A stretch of 64,000 nucleotides of DNA, from the NCBI GenBank assembly GCA_963711005.1, contig CAVQCJ010000002.1, positions 1,054,001 through 1,118,000 on the forward strand. The letters run 5' to 3'. The stretch's first letter is position 1, and every line of letters begins with the position of its first letter. The notes under the pieces are model-generated. The model did not search any database. It was given only the letters and a program-made list of their open reading frames with translations, and was not told the DNA's origin. The stretch comes from CAVQCJ01 sp963711005 (lineage in GTDB: Bacteria; Actinomycetota; Actinomycetes; Prado026). Of the stretch, positions 44,316-52,580 are shown in pieces. Made by a program: the position numbers and the translations under genes.

Positions 44316-44959
44316 TGAGTGACCTGACCGCTGTCGACATCCTGATCGAGCCGGACGACGCGGCGATCGCGCGAGCTCGCGGGGTGAACCGGCGGATGCC
44401 GCTGAGCATCGCCGCCGGGATAACCTTGGACGACGCGCACCTGCCGCACATCACCTTGCTGCAGCGTTACCTGGTCACTGCATGCGTCGACGAGGCGTAC
44501 GCGGCCGTCGAGAAGACCCTCGCCGCCACCAACCCCGGCGATCTACGCTTCCATGTGCCCGGGATCCTGTACTCCGAGGACTGGGGTCCGCCGGGGCAGG
44601 CCGTGGCCGCCCTGGGCGTCGAGCCCAACCAGCAGGTCCTCGACCTGCAAGCCGCCCTGGTCGCTGCCGTGGGGCCGTTCACCGGGTCGGGCGGGACCGA
44701 CGAGGCCTTCGTCCGGGATCCGGGACAGGCGATCAGCCAGACCACGAGGGACTGGGTGGAGAACTTCGTGCCCGACCAGACGGGCACCAGCTACACCGCA
44801 CACCTGACCGTCGGGCTGGACACCGTGGAGCACCTGAAGCAGATGCAGGCCGAACCCTTCGACGCCTTCGCCGTCCACCCGGCCGGCCTCGCCGTCTACC
44901 AGCTGGGCAACAACGGAACCGCCCGCAGACTCCTCGAGTCCTGGCCGCTGAAGCCATAG
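44315..44959 (+). CDS. 2H phosphoesterase (2'-5' RNA ligase-like) family protein
   Basis: 214 residues from ATG 44315, overlapping the HAD stop by one base. Two H-x-T motifs mark the 2H superfamily: LPHITLLQRY near residue 50 and YTAHLTVGLD near residue 165. The family includes cyclic phosphodiesterases and RNA-ligase-like enzymes. Tight coupling to the HAD phosphatase suggests the two process the same phosphorylated metabolite or nucleotide (inference). Confidence 0.82.
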   Translation: MSDLTAVDILIEPDDAAIARARGVNRRMPLSIAAGITLDDAHLPHITLLQRYLVTACVDEAYAAVEKTLAATNPGDLRFHVPGILYSEDWGPPGQAVAALGVEPNQQVLDLQAALVAAVGPFTGSGGTDEAFVRDPGQAISQTTRDWVENFVPDQTGTSYTAHLTVGLDTVEHLKQMQAEPFDAFAVHPAGLAVYQLGNNGTARRLLESWPLKP

Positions 44960-44961
44960 GC

Positions 44962-45003
44962 CGGGACTTCGCAGCTTCGGGACTTCGCAGCTTCGGGACT
45001 TTG
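44962..45003. repeat. 16-bp tandem repeat with GGGACTT cores, 2.6 copies
   Basis: The unit CGGGACTTCGCAGCTT occurs at 44962-44977 and 44978-44993, then CGGGACTTTG starts a third copy. Two of the copies carry TTCGGGACTT, which equals the left half of the DosR box. The tract lies 41 bases upstream of the next gene. Confidence 0.7.
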
Positions 45004-45043
45004 TACCTTGGGCACCGAGGTCCGACCGCCCTAGCGTGTTCGC

Positions 45044-45289
45044 ATGGCAGGTAATGAAGGCACCAAGGACCCGCTCGAGGGCTGGTGGAACGGCCTGTCC
45101 GCAGAGGACAGGGCCCTCGTCGAGCGCCACGCGACGATCCCCAGCGACAGCGAGCAGCTCCGCGAGGTCGTCGTGCTCAGCGGACTCGCCATGGTTCCTG
45201 CAGTCGATTGGTCGGCCCAGACCCCGCTGTACCGGTTGCCGGACCAGATCGGGGAGTTCCTGAACCACCGGACGTCAGCCCACCACTGA
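45044..45289 (+). CDS. Small hypothetical protein downstream of GGGACTT repeats
   Basis: 81 residues from ATG 45044. The text is acidic and mainly helical (EGWWNGLSAEDRALVERHA, SEQLREVVVLSGLAMVP). No family recognised. The gene's upstream region holds the 16-bp repeats, which could be regulatory half-sites. Confidence 0.55.
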   Translation: MAGNEGTKDPLEGWWNGLSAEDRALVERHATIPSDSEQLREVVVLSGLAMVPAVDWSAQTPLYRLPDQIGEFLNHRTSAHH

Positions 45290-45305
45290 CCACCCGGTCA
45301 GCGCC

Positions 45306-45506
45306 TCAGGACGCGAGGACCCGCAGCTCGACCCGTGCCTCGCGCCCGACCAGGAGCGGGATGAAGTCGCGTACCGGGGCATGCAGGTAGCGCAGCCACA
45401 CGTTCTCGACCACCGCATGGACCTTGTCCACCGGCAGCTGGGGGAAGCCGCGCTCCAGCTCGGCTTCAAGGTCGAGCAGCTTCCGCGCCTCGTCCGAGGG
45501 GGTCAT
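45306..45506 (-). CDS. Three-helix-bundle dimerisation-domain small protein
   Basis: 66 residues from ATG 45506. The pattern KLLDLEAELERGFPQLPVDKV, ENVWLRYLHAPVRDFIPLLV and GREARVELRV matches small actinobacterial proteins annotated with a three-helix-bundle dimerisation domain. Their role is unknown. The frame is convergent with the 45044 gene. Confidence 0.6.
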   Translation of the reverse strand: MTPSDEARKLLDLEAELERGFPQLPVDKVHAVVENVWLRYLHAPVRDFIPLLVGREARVELRVLAS

Positions 45507-45673
45507 CGGAGTTTGTTACCGCGCCAAACAAACGTTGTCAACCCGGACCGTTCATCCCGTGTTCACCCAGCGCCGCCCGGGGAGGGAGCGACGCACCGCA
45601 CGGCTGGCTGCTCGTGTCATCGCGGCGCGATCCTCGCGGTCGCCGGCGTCGTCGACGTACGATCGTCGTGAGC

Positions 45674-45853
45674 ATGACGCTGTCGGACCAGCAGATCACC
45701 GTCTCGGACGACGCGCGCACTTCGGCGGCAGCACATCTCGCAGCCGTGGCAGGCGTACGCGCAGGCGAACGTCATCGACAAGCACGCGACGAAGATCGGG
45801 GCGGCAAGACGTACGCCGAGCTCCCGCAGGACGACCCGAACCGGCGACCGTGA
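45674..45853 (+). pseudogene. Small hypothetical gene with two apparent frameshifts
   Basis: ATG 45674 begins MTLSDQQITVSDDARTSA. The protein-like text then continues in another frame as ISQPWQAYAQANVIDKHATK, and returns to the first frame for GKTYAELPQDDPNRRP and the stop at 45851-45853. Two compensating single-base changes near 45731 and 45801 would give one protein of about 59 residues. Family unknown. It overlaps the next small gene as ATGA. Confidence 0.4.
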
Positions 45854-45946
45854 TGACCGCGTCGTTCCTGCAGGCCTCGCTGTTCACGTCGGTGGTGCGT
45901 TCGGAGTGGCCGCGATGGCGTGGGGCTCGGCATCGTGTTCATCTGA
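45853..45946 (+). pseudogene. Very small membrane peptide gene, two apparent frameshifts
   Basis: ATG 45853 overlaps the previous stop. Adding single bases near 45897 and 45925 gives about 31 residues: MTASFLQASLFTSVV, FGVAAMAWG and LGIVFI before TGA 45944-45946, a single transmembrane helix. The 94-base length becomes 96 after correction, as expected. As it stands the frame is broken, so this is a reconstruction. Confidence 0.35.
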
Positions 45947-45976
45947 TCGGCTCGCCGGCACCACCGCACCCCCCCG

Positions 45977-48734
45977 TCACGCCGCCGCGCCCGCGGGTAC
46001 CGCACTCGCGGGCACCCTGACCTCCTGAGCACTGCTCGCCCTGCGCCGGGCCACCGCCTTGCCGAGCTCCCACACGATGAACAGCACCAGGGCGGGAGCG
46101 GCTCCGATCAACCACTGCCCGCCGGAGAGGTTGGCGGTCCCGAGCAGGGACGGCAGGAAGACACCCTTCGCGATCAGGACGGCCAGGGCGATCTCCACCA
46201 GGGCCGTGAGGTTGACCGTGTTGTTGTCGAAGGTCTCCTGGCGCAGGATCGACGCCTTCTCGTCGCGGCACTCGAAGGCCGCGACGACGAGCATCAGCGA
46301 GAACGCGACCAGGCCCATGGTGCTGCCGATCTCGGTGCTGTCGAACTCGTGCTTCCCGAACACGATCAGCAGGTCGATCGCCACGGACATGAACAGACCG
46401 GCCAGGCCCACGGTCGTGATGACGGCCAGGGTCATGATGGAGGCGGCCCGCGGTCGCGGCTTGCGCTTCATCAGCCCCGGGGTCTCCTTGTCCAGGCCCA
46501 GCGCGATGCCGACGGGAGCGGTGATCAGGAAGTTGATCCACAGGATCTGGACGGCGGAGAAGGGTTGGCCGCCGGCGATGTTGAGCAGGCTCGCCATCAG
46601 GAAGGTCACCACGTAGGTGACCAGCGCGACCAGCATGAAGCGGATGTACTTCAGCATGTTGTCGTAGAGCTTGCGGCCCTCGGAGACGGCACGCACGATC
46701 GTGGCGAAGTTGTCGTCGGTGAGGATCATGCGGCCGGCGTTCTTGGCGACCTGGGTGCCGGTGCCCATCGCGATGCCGATGTCGGCGGCCTTGATCGCCG
46801 GGGCGTCGTTGACCCCGTCGCCGGTCATGGCCACGACCTCGCCCTTCTTGCGCAGGGTCTCGACCATCAGCACCTTGTGCTCGGGGGCCACCCGTCCGAC
46901 CACGCCGATGCTGTCGATCCGGTCGAGGCGCTCGGCCTCGGACATCGCCGCCAGCTCGGTGCCGAGGATGGCCTCCCCGGGGATGCCCAGCTGCTTGGCG
47001 ATCGCGGCACCGGTGACCACGTCGTCCCCGGTGACCATCCGCACCCGGATGTTGGCGTCCTGGGCGGACCGGACCGCGTCCAGCGACTCGGGCCGGGGCG
47101 GATCGATCATCCCGACCAGCGCGGTCAGCTGCAGGCCCTGGACCATCGACAGCAGGTCGCCCTCGGGGTCGAAGTCCCGGGGTCGATGTCCTTCATGGCC
47201 GCGGCCATGATGCGCAGGCCCTTGCCGCCGAGGCGGTCCATCTCCTGGTCGGCCCGCTGGTTCTGCTGCTCGCCCCAGGCGACGGTCTCGCCCTTGGCCA
47301 GGGCGGACGTGGCCCGCCCGATCACGGCCGGGGCGGCACCCTTGACGAAGACCCGCACGACGGGGTTCCCCGACTCGTCCTTGGCGTCGCAGAACGCGGC
47401 CATGAGCTTGTAGGTGGGATCGAACGGCAGGGTCGCCAGCCGGGGGTAGGCCTCCTGCGTGCCCTCGATGTCGAGCTTCACCTTGTGCCCGAGGACCAGC
47501 AGCGCCCCCTCGGTGGGGTCTCCGACGACCTTGCCGTCGACGAGCTTGGCGTCGTTGGTGATCAGGAACGGCAGGATCGCCGCCTCGATCGTGTTCGTGT
47601 TGCCCGCGGTGTGCTGGACCTCGCCGTCCAGGCCGTAGCCCATCCCGGTGATCGCATACCGGTCGGTGGGGTCGATCACCTCGACGACGGTGACCTGGTT
47701 CATCGTCAGCGTGCCGGTCTTGTCCGAGTTGATCGCCGACGTCGAGCCCAGGGTCTCCACCGAGTCCAGGCTCTTCACCACGGCGCCGTGCGCAGCGAGC
47801 TCCCTGGACCCGCTGGACAGGATCACCTGCAGCACGGTCGGCATGGCCATGGGCACCGCTGCCAGCGCCAGCGCGATGGCCGTCGTGAAGATCGTCTGGG
47901 TCGACTCGCCCGCGGGAGATCCCGAGGGCGAACATGATCGCGATGGTCAGCCCGGCCGCCGCCGCGATCCACAACGTCAACGTGTCCAGCTGCTTGGTCA
48001 GCGGGGTCTTCAGGTTGGGCGCCGACTTCAGCATCCCGGAGATGTTGCCCACCGCGGTGTCGGCGCCCGTCCCGGTGACGATCATCACGCCGCTGCCGTG
48101 CGTCACCGGGGTGTTCATGAACGCCATGTTCGACTGGTCCCCCAGGACCGGGTTCTCGTCGGTGACCACCTCGGTGCTCTTCGAGGCCGGAACGCTCTCA
48201 CCGGTCAGCGCGGACTCGTCGATCTGCAGCGACGTGGCCTCGACGAGCCGCCCGTCGGCGCACACGTCGTCACCGGCCGCGAGCAGGACCACGTCGCCCA
48301 CGACCACCTGGTCGGCGTCGACCTTGACCTCGGTGCCGTCGCGACGGACCCGGGCAGTCGTCTTGAGCATCGACTGCAGGGCGTTCATGGCGCTCTCCGC
48401 CTTGCCCTGCTGGCGCAACCCGCCCAGCGCGTTGAGCGCCGTGATCAGCAGCACAGCCACACCGGTGGCGATCTCGCCGATCACGATCGAGGCGATCGCC
48501 GCCGCGACGAGAATGATCTGCATGTAGGACCGGTACTGCGCCAGGAACAGCTTCCACCCGGGCGGCGGCTTCTCGGCGGGCAGAGCGTTCGGCCCGTTCT
48601 TCGTCAGCAGCTCGGCGGCCTTCGCTGCGGACAGGCCGTCGGCGGGGTCGACACCGAGCCTTCCGGGCGACCTCGTCGGGCGAGAGCGCGTACCACCTCT
48701 CGGCTCGGCCACCGTCGCCGGCCGCGGCTCGCAC
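45977..48734 (-). pseudogene. Cation-transporting P-type ATPase, three apparent frameshifts
   Basis: GTG 48734 begins a typical N-domain (ERWYALSPDEVARK); one extra base near 48658 joins it to LGVDPADGLSAAKAAELL. The rest reads through the A-domain (ESALTGESVPASKS), breaks near 47927, continues with AAVPMAMPTVLQVILSSGS and phosphorylation site NSDKTGTLTMNQ, breaks again near 47178, and ends through MTGDGVNDAPAIKAADIGIAM and ten helices. Corrected length is about 920. The helix-4 motif is PMAMPT, unlike PEGLP of calcium pumps and more like proton pumps, so the ion is uncertain. Its start lies 75 bases after the polyphosphate kinase gene. Confidence 0.82.
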
Positions 48735-48809
48735 CGCTGCCTGACACCATCGTCTTCTCCGTCATCGTCGGTCCTTCTCTCGGTCATCGTCTGCTCCCTG
48801 CCCGCGCGA

Positions 48810-49715
48810 CTAGAAGGGAGTCGGGATGCGGTGCAGGGGCAGATCCGGCTCCGAGTACCCCCGGGCGCTCGGCTTCCTCGGCATCTTGACGTCCTGCGGG
48901 GGGAGCGGCTCGTACGGGATCTGGCTGAGCAGGTGGGAGATGATGTTGAGCCGGCCGCGCTTCTTGTCGTCGTTGTCCACGACGTACCACGGCGCCCACG
49001 CGGTGTCGGTGGCGGCGAACATGGCGTCGCGGGCCCGGCAGTAGTCGTAGTGGCGGCTGTAGGACTTCAGGTCCGTGGGGGAGAGCTTCCAGATCTTGCG
49101 CGGGTCCTCGATCCGGCTCTCGAGCCGCCGGGTCTGCTCGTCGACGCTGACGTTGAGCCAGTACTTGATCAGGATGATCCCGTTGTCGACCATCGCCTTC
49201 TCGACCGCAGGCACCTGCTCGAGGAACTTCTCGCTCTGCTCCTGGGTGCAGTAGCCCATGACCGGCTCGACGCCGGCGCGGTTGTACCAGCTGCGGTCGA
49301 AGATGGCGACCTCACCGGCCGCCGGGAAGTGGGCGATGTAGCGCTGGACGTACATCTGCGACTTCTCGCGCTCGGTCGGGGTCGGCAGGGCGATGTGCTT
49401 GAACACCCGCGGGCTCGTCCGCTCGGTGATCCGCCGGATCGTGCCGCCCTTGCCCGCCGAGTCCAGGCCCTCGAACACGATGCAGACCTTGGCGCCGGTG
49501 GCCTTGACCCACTCCTGCATGGCCACCAGCTCGCCCTGCAGGCGGCGCATCTGCTTCTCGTACTCCTTCTTCTTCATCTTGGGCTTGGCAGCGGGTGGCT
49601 GCCTCGCCGACGCCCACGTCCGACGCCGCGCACCGCCTCGTCCGACTCCGTCGACTTGCTGGCGCTGCTTGTCTCGCTTGGACTTCTTGCCCATCGGTCC
49701 ACTGCCCCTATCCAT
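48810..49715 (-). CDS. ppk2: Polyphosphate kinase 2 (PPK2) family protein
   Basis: 301 residues from ATG 49715 (ATG 49694 is an alternative). A basic N-terminus is followed by Walker A FEGLDSAGKGGTIRRITER, Walker B/lid IFDRSWYNRAGVEPVMGYC and LIKYWLNVSVDEQTRRLESR. PPK2 enzymes transfer phosphate between polyphosphate and nucleotides (NDP or NMP), so they can supply ATP or GTP under stress. The next gene on this strand is the P-type ATPase, which would consume such ATP. A DosR-like palindrome lies 54 bases upstream. Confidence 0.92.
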   Translation of the reverse strand: MDRGSGPMGKKSKRDKQRQQVDGVGRGGARRRTWASARQPPAAKPKMKKKEYEKQMRRLQGELVAMQEWVKATGAKVCIVFEGLDSAGKGGTIRRITERTSPRVFKHIALPTPTEREKSQMYVQRYIAHFPAAGEVAIFDRSWYNRAGVEPVMGYCTQEQSEKFLEQVPAVEKAMVDNGIILIKYWLNVSVDEQTRRLESRIEDPRKIWKLSPTDLKSYSRHYDYCRARDAMFAATDTAWAPWYVVDNDDKKRGRLNIISHLLSQIPYEPLPPQDVKMPRKPSARGYSEPDLPLHRIPTPF

Positions 49716-49768
49716 GGATGCCCGCTCCGTCTTGCGCTCACACTCGTGCCGGTTGCCCACTCAACCAC

Positions 49769-49784
49769 AGGGCACAAGGTCCCT
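49769..49784. promoter_or_regulatory. Imperfect GGGACCTT-type palindrome upstream of PPK2
   Basis: On the minus strand this reads AGGGACCTTGTGCCCT, an inverted repeat with six of eight pairs matching, 54 bases before the PPK2 start. It shares AGGGACCTTG with the perfect element at 41499-41512. Candidate DosR-like or other stress-regulator site. Confidence 0.3.
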
Positions 49785-49799
49785 GGGCTCGGGACGGTC

Positions 49800-51580
49800 T
49801 CACGACTCTCGCCCGTCGGCGCAGGCCTCCACAGCTGCTGAGACGGTGGCGTGGAAGTGATCGGCCCCGACCAGGTCGGCGAGGCCGGTGTCGTCGAGCT
49901 GCTCGCGCAGCTCGTCGGTCGCGCGGGCGATCTCGAAGGTGATGTTGCGGCTGCGCAGACCCTCGTAGACCTCCCGGACCGCGACGACCGCGCTGGCGTC
50001 GACCCCGCCGATCGCCGCAGCGTCGAGGACGAGGTGGTGCACCGGTCTGGGCGCCCCGTCGACGGCGGCCCAGACCCGACGCTTGAAGAAGTGCGCGTTG
50101 GCGAAGAAGAGCCGTTCCTGGATCCGGTAGACGACCACGCCGGGTGTGACCCCGGCGTCCGGGTGGGTGCCCACGTCGGCGTACCGGTTCTCGGCTGCGG
50201 AGTACCCCAGGACCGCGTCGTTCGGGGTCGCGGTCCGACGGACCACGTCGATGATGGACAGCGCGACCGCGACCGCGATCGCAGGCAGGACGCCGATGAC
50301 GATGACGAACAGGGCGGTGATCGCCGGCGATGCCGACCTCGACCCGGCTGCTGCGGGACAGCTCCCGCCACTGCTCGGGGTCGATCAGCTTCAGCGACGC
50401 GAACACGATCACCGCACCCAGCACGGCCGTCGGCAGGTAGCGGATCGGGGCCGGTGAGGAACAGCAGGATGACGCCGATGGCCCCGAACCCGACCAGACC
50501 GCTGACCTGGCTGGTCGCGTTCATCGAGTCGTTGACCGCGGTGCGCGACCCGCTGGTGCCGATGGGCATGCCCTGGGTGAAGCCGGCCGCGATGCTCGCG
50601 GCACTGAACGTCAGCAGCTCCTGGTCGGCGTCCACTGTCTCGCCGTGGCGGGCGGCGAACGAGCGCGCCGTCAGGATCGAGTCGGAGAAGCTCACCAGGA
50701 AGATCGCCACCGCGGGCCCGACCAGGGACAGCCACTGGGATCCGCTCAGGTGCGGGCGGGCGAACGACGGCAGGCCGGACGGGATCGACCCGGTCACCGA
50801 GACCCCGTGGGCAGCCAGGTCGAGCAGCCGCGGACACCACGATGCCGAGGACGACCACGAGCAGGGCTCCCGGCCATCGCGGCAGGAAGTGACCGCAGCA
50901 CGAGCAGCACGATCAGGGTGACTCCGCCCACGGCCAGCGTCGCGGGGTTGACGTCGCCGACATGGCGGAGGATGTCCACGGTGGCCCGGACCGCGTCGTC
51001 GTAGCCCGTGGAGATGCCGGTCAGCTTCCCGAGCTGGCCGAGGATCATCACGATCGCGACACCGGTGATGTAGCCGACCAGCACCGACTGGGAGAAGTAG
51101 TCGGCGATCCAGCCCAGCCGCACCAGCCGCGCGACCAGGAACACCCCACCGACGACGATCGCCAGCGCGGAGGCGAGGGCGGTGTACTGCGCAGATCCGG
51201 CGGCCGCCAACGGCGCCAGGGCACTGGCGACCAGCAGGGCCACCGCCCCCTCCGGCCCCACGACGACCCGAGGCGCCGACCCCAGCAGCGCGTACGCCAG
51301 GACCGGCAGCAGCAAGGTGTACAGACCCGCCGTGACGGGGAGCCCGGCCAGCTCCGCGTACGCCATCGACGCCGGGCAGCGCGAGGGCGGCCACGGTCAG
51401 GCCGGCGACGGCGTCCACCCGGAGCCGGCCGACCGAGTAGCCCCGCACCGACTGCACGAACGGGACGTAGCGGCTGGCCAGCGGCGGCTTGCTCGACGAC
51501 GCGAACGGAGAACGTCCCTCGTAGGCCTCCGAGGCGGGGAGCAGCGGGATGTCGGGGCCACCTCCCGGTCGCTCCGGCAC
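49800..51580 (-). pseudogene. SulP-family anion transporter with STAS domain, about five apparent frameshifts
   Basis: GTG 51580 is preceded by GGGGAGGTGATGTC, a strong ribosome-binding site. The SulP text is split over frames: VDAVAGLTVAALALP, MAYAELAGLPVTAGLYTLLLP, GVAIVMILGQLGKLTG, LVSFSDSILTARSFAARHG, TQGMPIGTSGSRTAVNDS, YLPTAVLGAVIVFASLKLID. It ends in a STAS domain (HHLVLDAAAIGGVDASAVV). Extra single bases near 51379, 50868, 50826, 50452 and 50327 reconnect it to a normal protein of about 590 residues. SulP proteins move sulfate, bicarbonate or dicarboxylates. The gene is either eroded or, more likely, badly sequenced. Confidence 0.75.
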
Positions 51581-51616
51581 GACATCACCTCCCCGGGAAC
51601 GCAAGGGCCAGCCAGT

Positions 51617-51850
51617 CTAGGAGGGGAACTGGTCCTGCAGTCCGAGCAGCTCGCCGGGTGTGCAGCCGACGGCGTCGCAGATGGCGGTCAGCGTGCTGAA
51701 CCGGAGCGCGCGGGCATGGCCGTTCTTCAGGATCGACAGGTTCGCCACGGTCACGCCGACTCTCGCGGAGAGCTCGACCAGGGTCATGCCCCGCGCCACG
51801 AGCAGCTCGTCCAGGTGCACCGTGATCCGGTGCTCGAGGGCCTCGCCCAT
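51617..51850 (-). CDS. Small XRE-family HTH regulator (YozG type)
   Basis: 77 residues from ATG 51850, overlapping the membrane-gene stop (ATGA). The Cro/C1 helix-turn-helix reads LLVARGMTLVELSARVGVTVANLSILKNG, shown here by VELSARVGVTVANLSILKNG, and ends with LTAICDAVGCTPGELL. The YozG-like form is typically paired with a DUF2975 membrane protein, as here, and probably binds the CGATAT repeats upstream. Confidence 0.85.
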   Translation of the reverse strand: MGEALEHRITVHLDELLVARGMTLVELSARVGVTVANLSILKNGHARALRFSTLTAICDAVGCTPGELLGLQDQFPS

Positions 51851-52467
51851 CAGATGACCGTGTCCAGCTCGGCCCGCATGGCGACGCCACGGGCGATGAG
51901 CTGGGCGAACGCGGCGAAGATGAACCCGACGGCGAGCCATCCGAGGGGGGACCAGCGAGGCCCGACCGCCGCGCCCGACTCGAGCACGGTGGCCGAGAGC
52001 GCCCAGTTCGCCGCGTTGCTCACCGCCCACACGCCCACCCCGCCGAACGCGGTGATCTTCGCGACGACGGTCAGCTCCCTCGCGGTCTGCGCCGTGAACG
52101 GGTCGCTGTCCTGCGCGGACCGCAGGACGTTGCGAAGCCGCCGCGCAACCTCGGCCACCAGCAGCAGGCCCGGGACCGTCGTCGCGAGGTAGATCATCCG
52201 CTGGGCGAGGGATGGGTCTGTGATCTTGAGGACGATCCAGCCAGCGGGGTCGACGACGACTCCGCGCACGATCCCGCCCAGGCCGCCGGATCCCGGCAGC
52301 AGCGCGGTCGGCAGATCCAGCGTCACCGGCGACCCCGGGACGAAGCCGATGACCAGCAGCGCCACCGCCAGGCACAGCGCGGCGATGTACACGAACGTCG
52401 CCGTGCCACGCAGCCGCGGGAGCCACCTGTCCAACCGCCCGTTCTCCATCACGACCACCCAACGCAT
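51850..52467 (-). CDS. DUF2975 membrane protein
   Basis: 205 residues from ATG 52467. Four hydrophobic helices at about 22-45, 90-110, 130-150 and 170-190, with FTAQTARELTVVAKITAFGG between helices two and three typical of DUF2975. The family is widespread with a coupled small XRE regulator; the pair is thought to regulate its own expression but its physiological role is unknown. Confidence 0.82.
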   Translation of the reverse strand: MRWVVVMENGRLDRWLPRLRGTATFVYIAALCLAVALLVIGFVPGSPVTLDLPTALLPGSGGLGGIVRGVVVDPAGWIVLKITDPSLAQRMIYLATTVPGLLLVAEVARRLRNVLRSAQDSDPFTAQTARELTVVAKITAFGGVGVWAVSNAANWALSATVLESGAAVGPRWSPLGWLAVGFIFAAFAQLIARGVAMRAELDTVI

Positions 52468-52472
52468 CGACA

Positions 52473-52501
52473 AACGATATGGATATCGAGGAACGATATG
52501 G
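52473..52501. promoter_or_regulatory. CGATAT inverted and direct repeats, candidate XRE operator
   Basis: CGATAT (52475-52480) and ATATCG (52483-52488) form a perfect 6-2-6 inverted repeat. AACGATATGG occurs at 52473-52482 and again at 52492-52501, a direct repeat at 19-bp spacing. The element lies immediately upstream of the DUF2975/XRE operon, so autoregulation is the simplest reading. Confidence 0.5.
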
Positions 52502-52580
52502 TCATGGGGTGGGTTCCGTCAACCGGGATCGTCCCAAGGGCGTGGCCGGACCCGAGGCCGTGCCGCGCGCCTGCGGTGGC

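Noticed and set aside
39185..51580. Programmed ribosomal frameshifting in the broken genes
   Set aside because: The breaks are scattered, occur several times per gene, and lack slippery sequences or consistent direction, so errors or decay are more likely.
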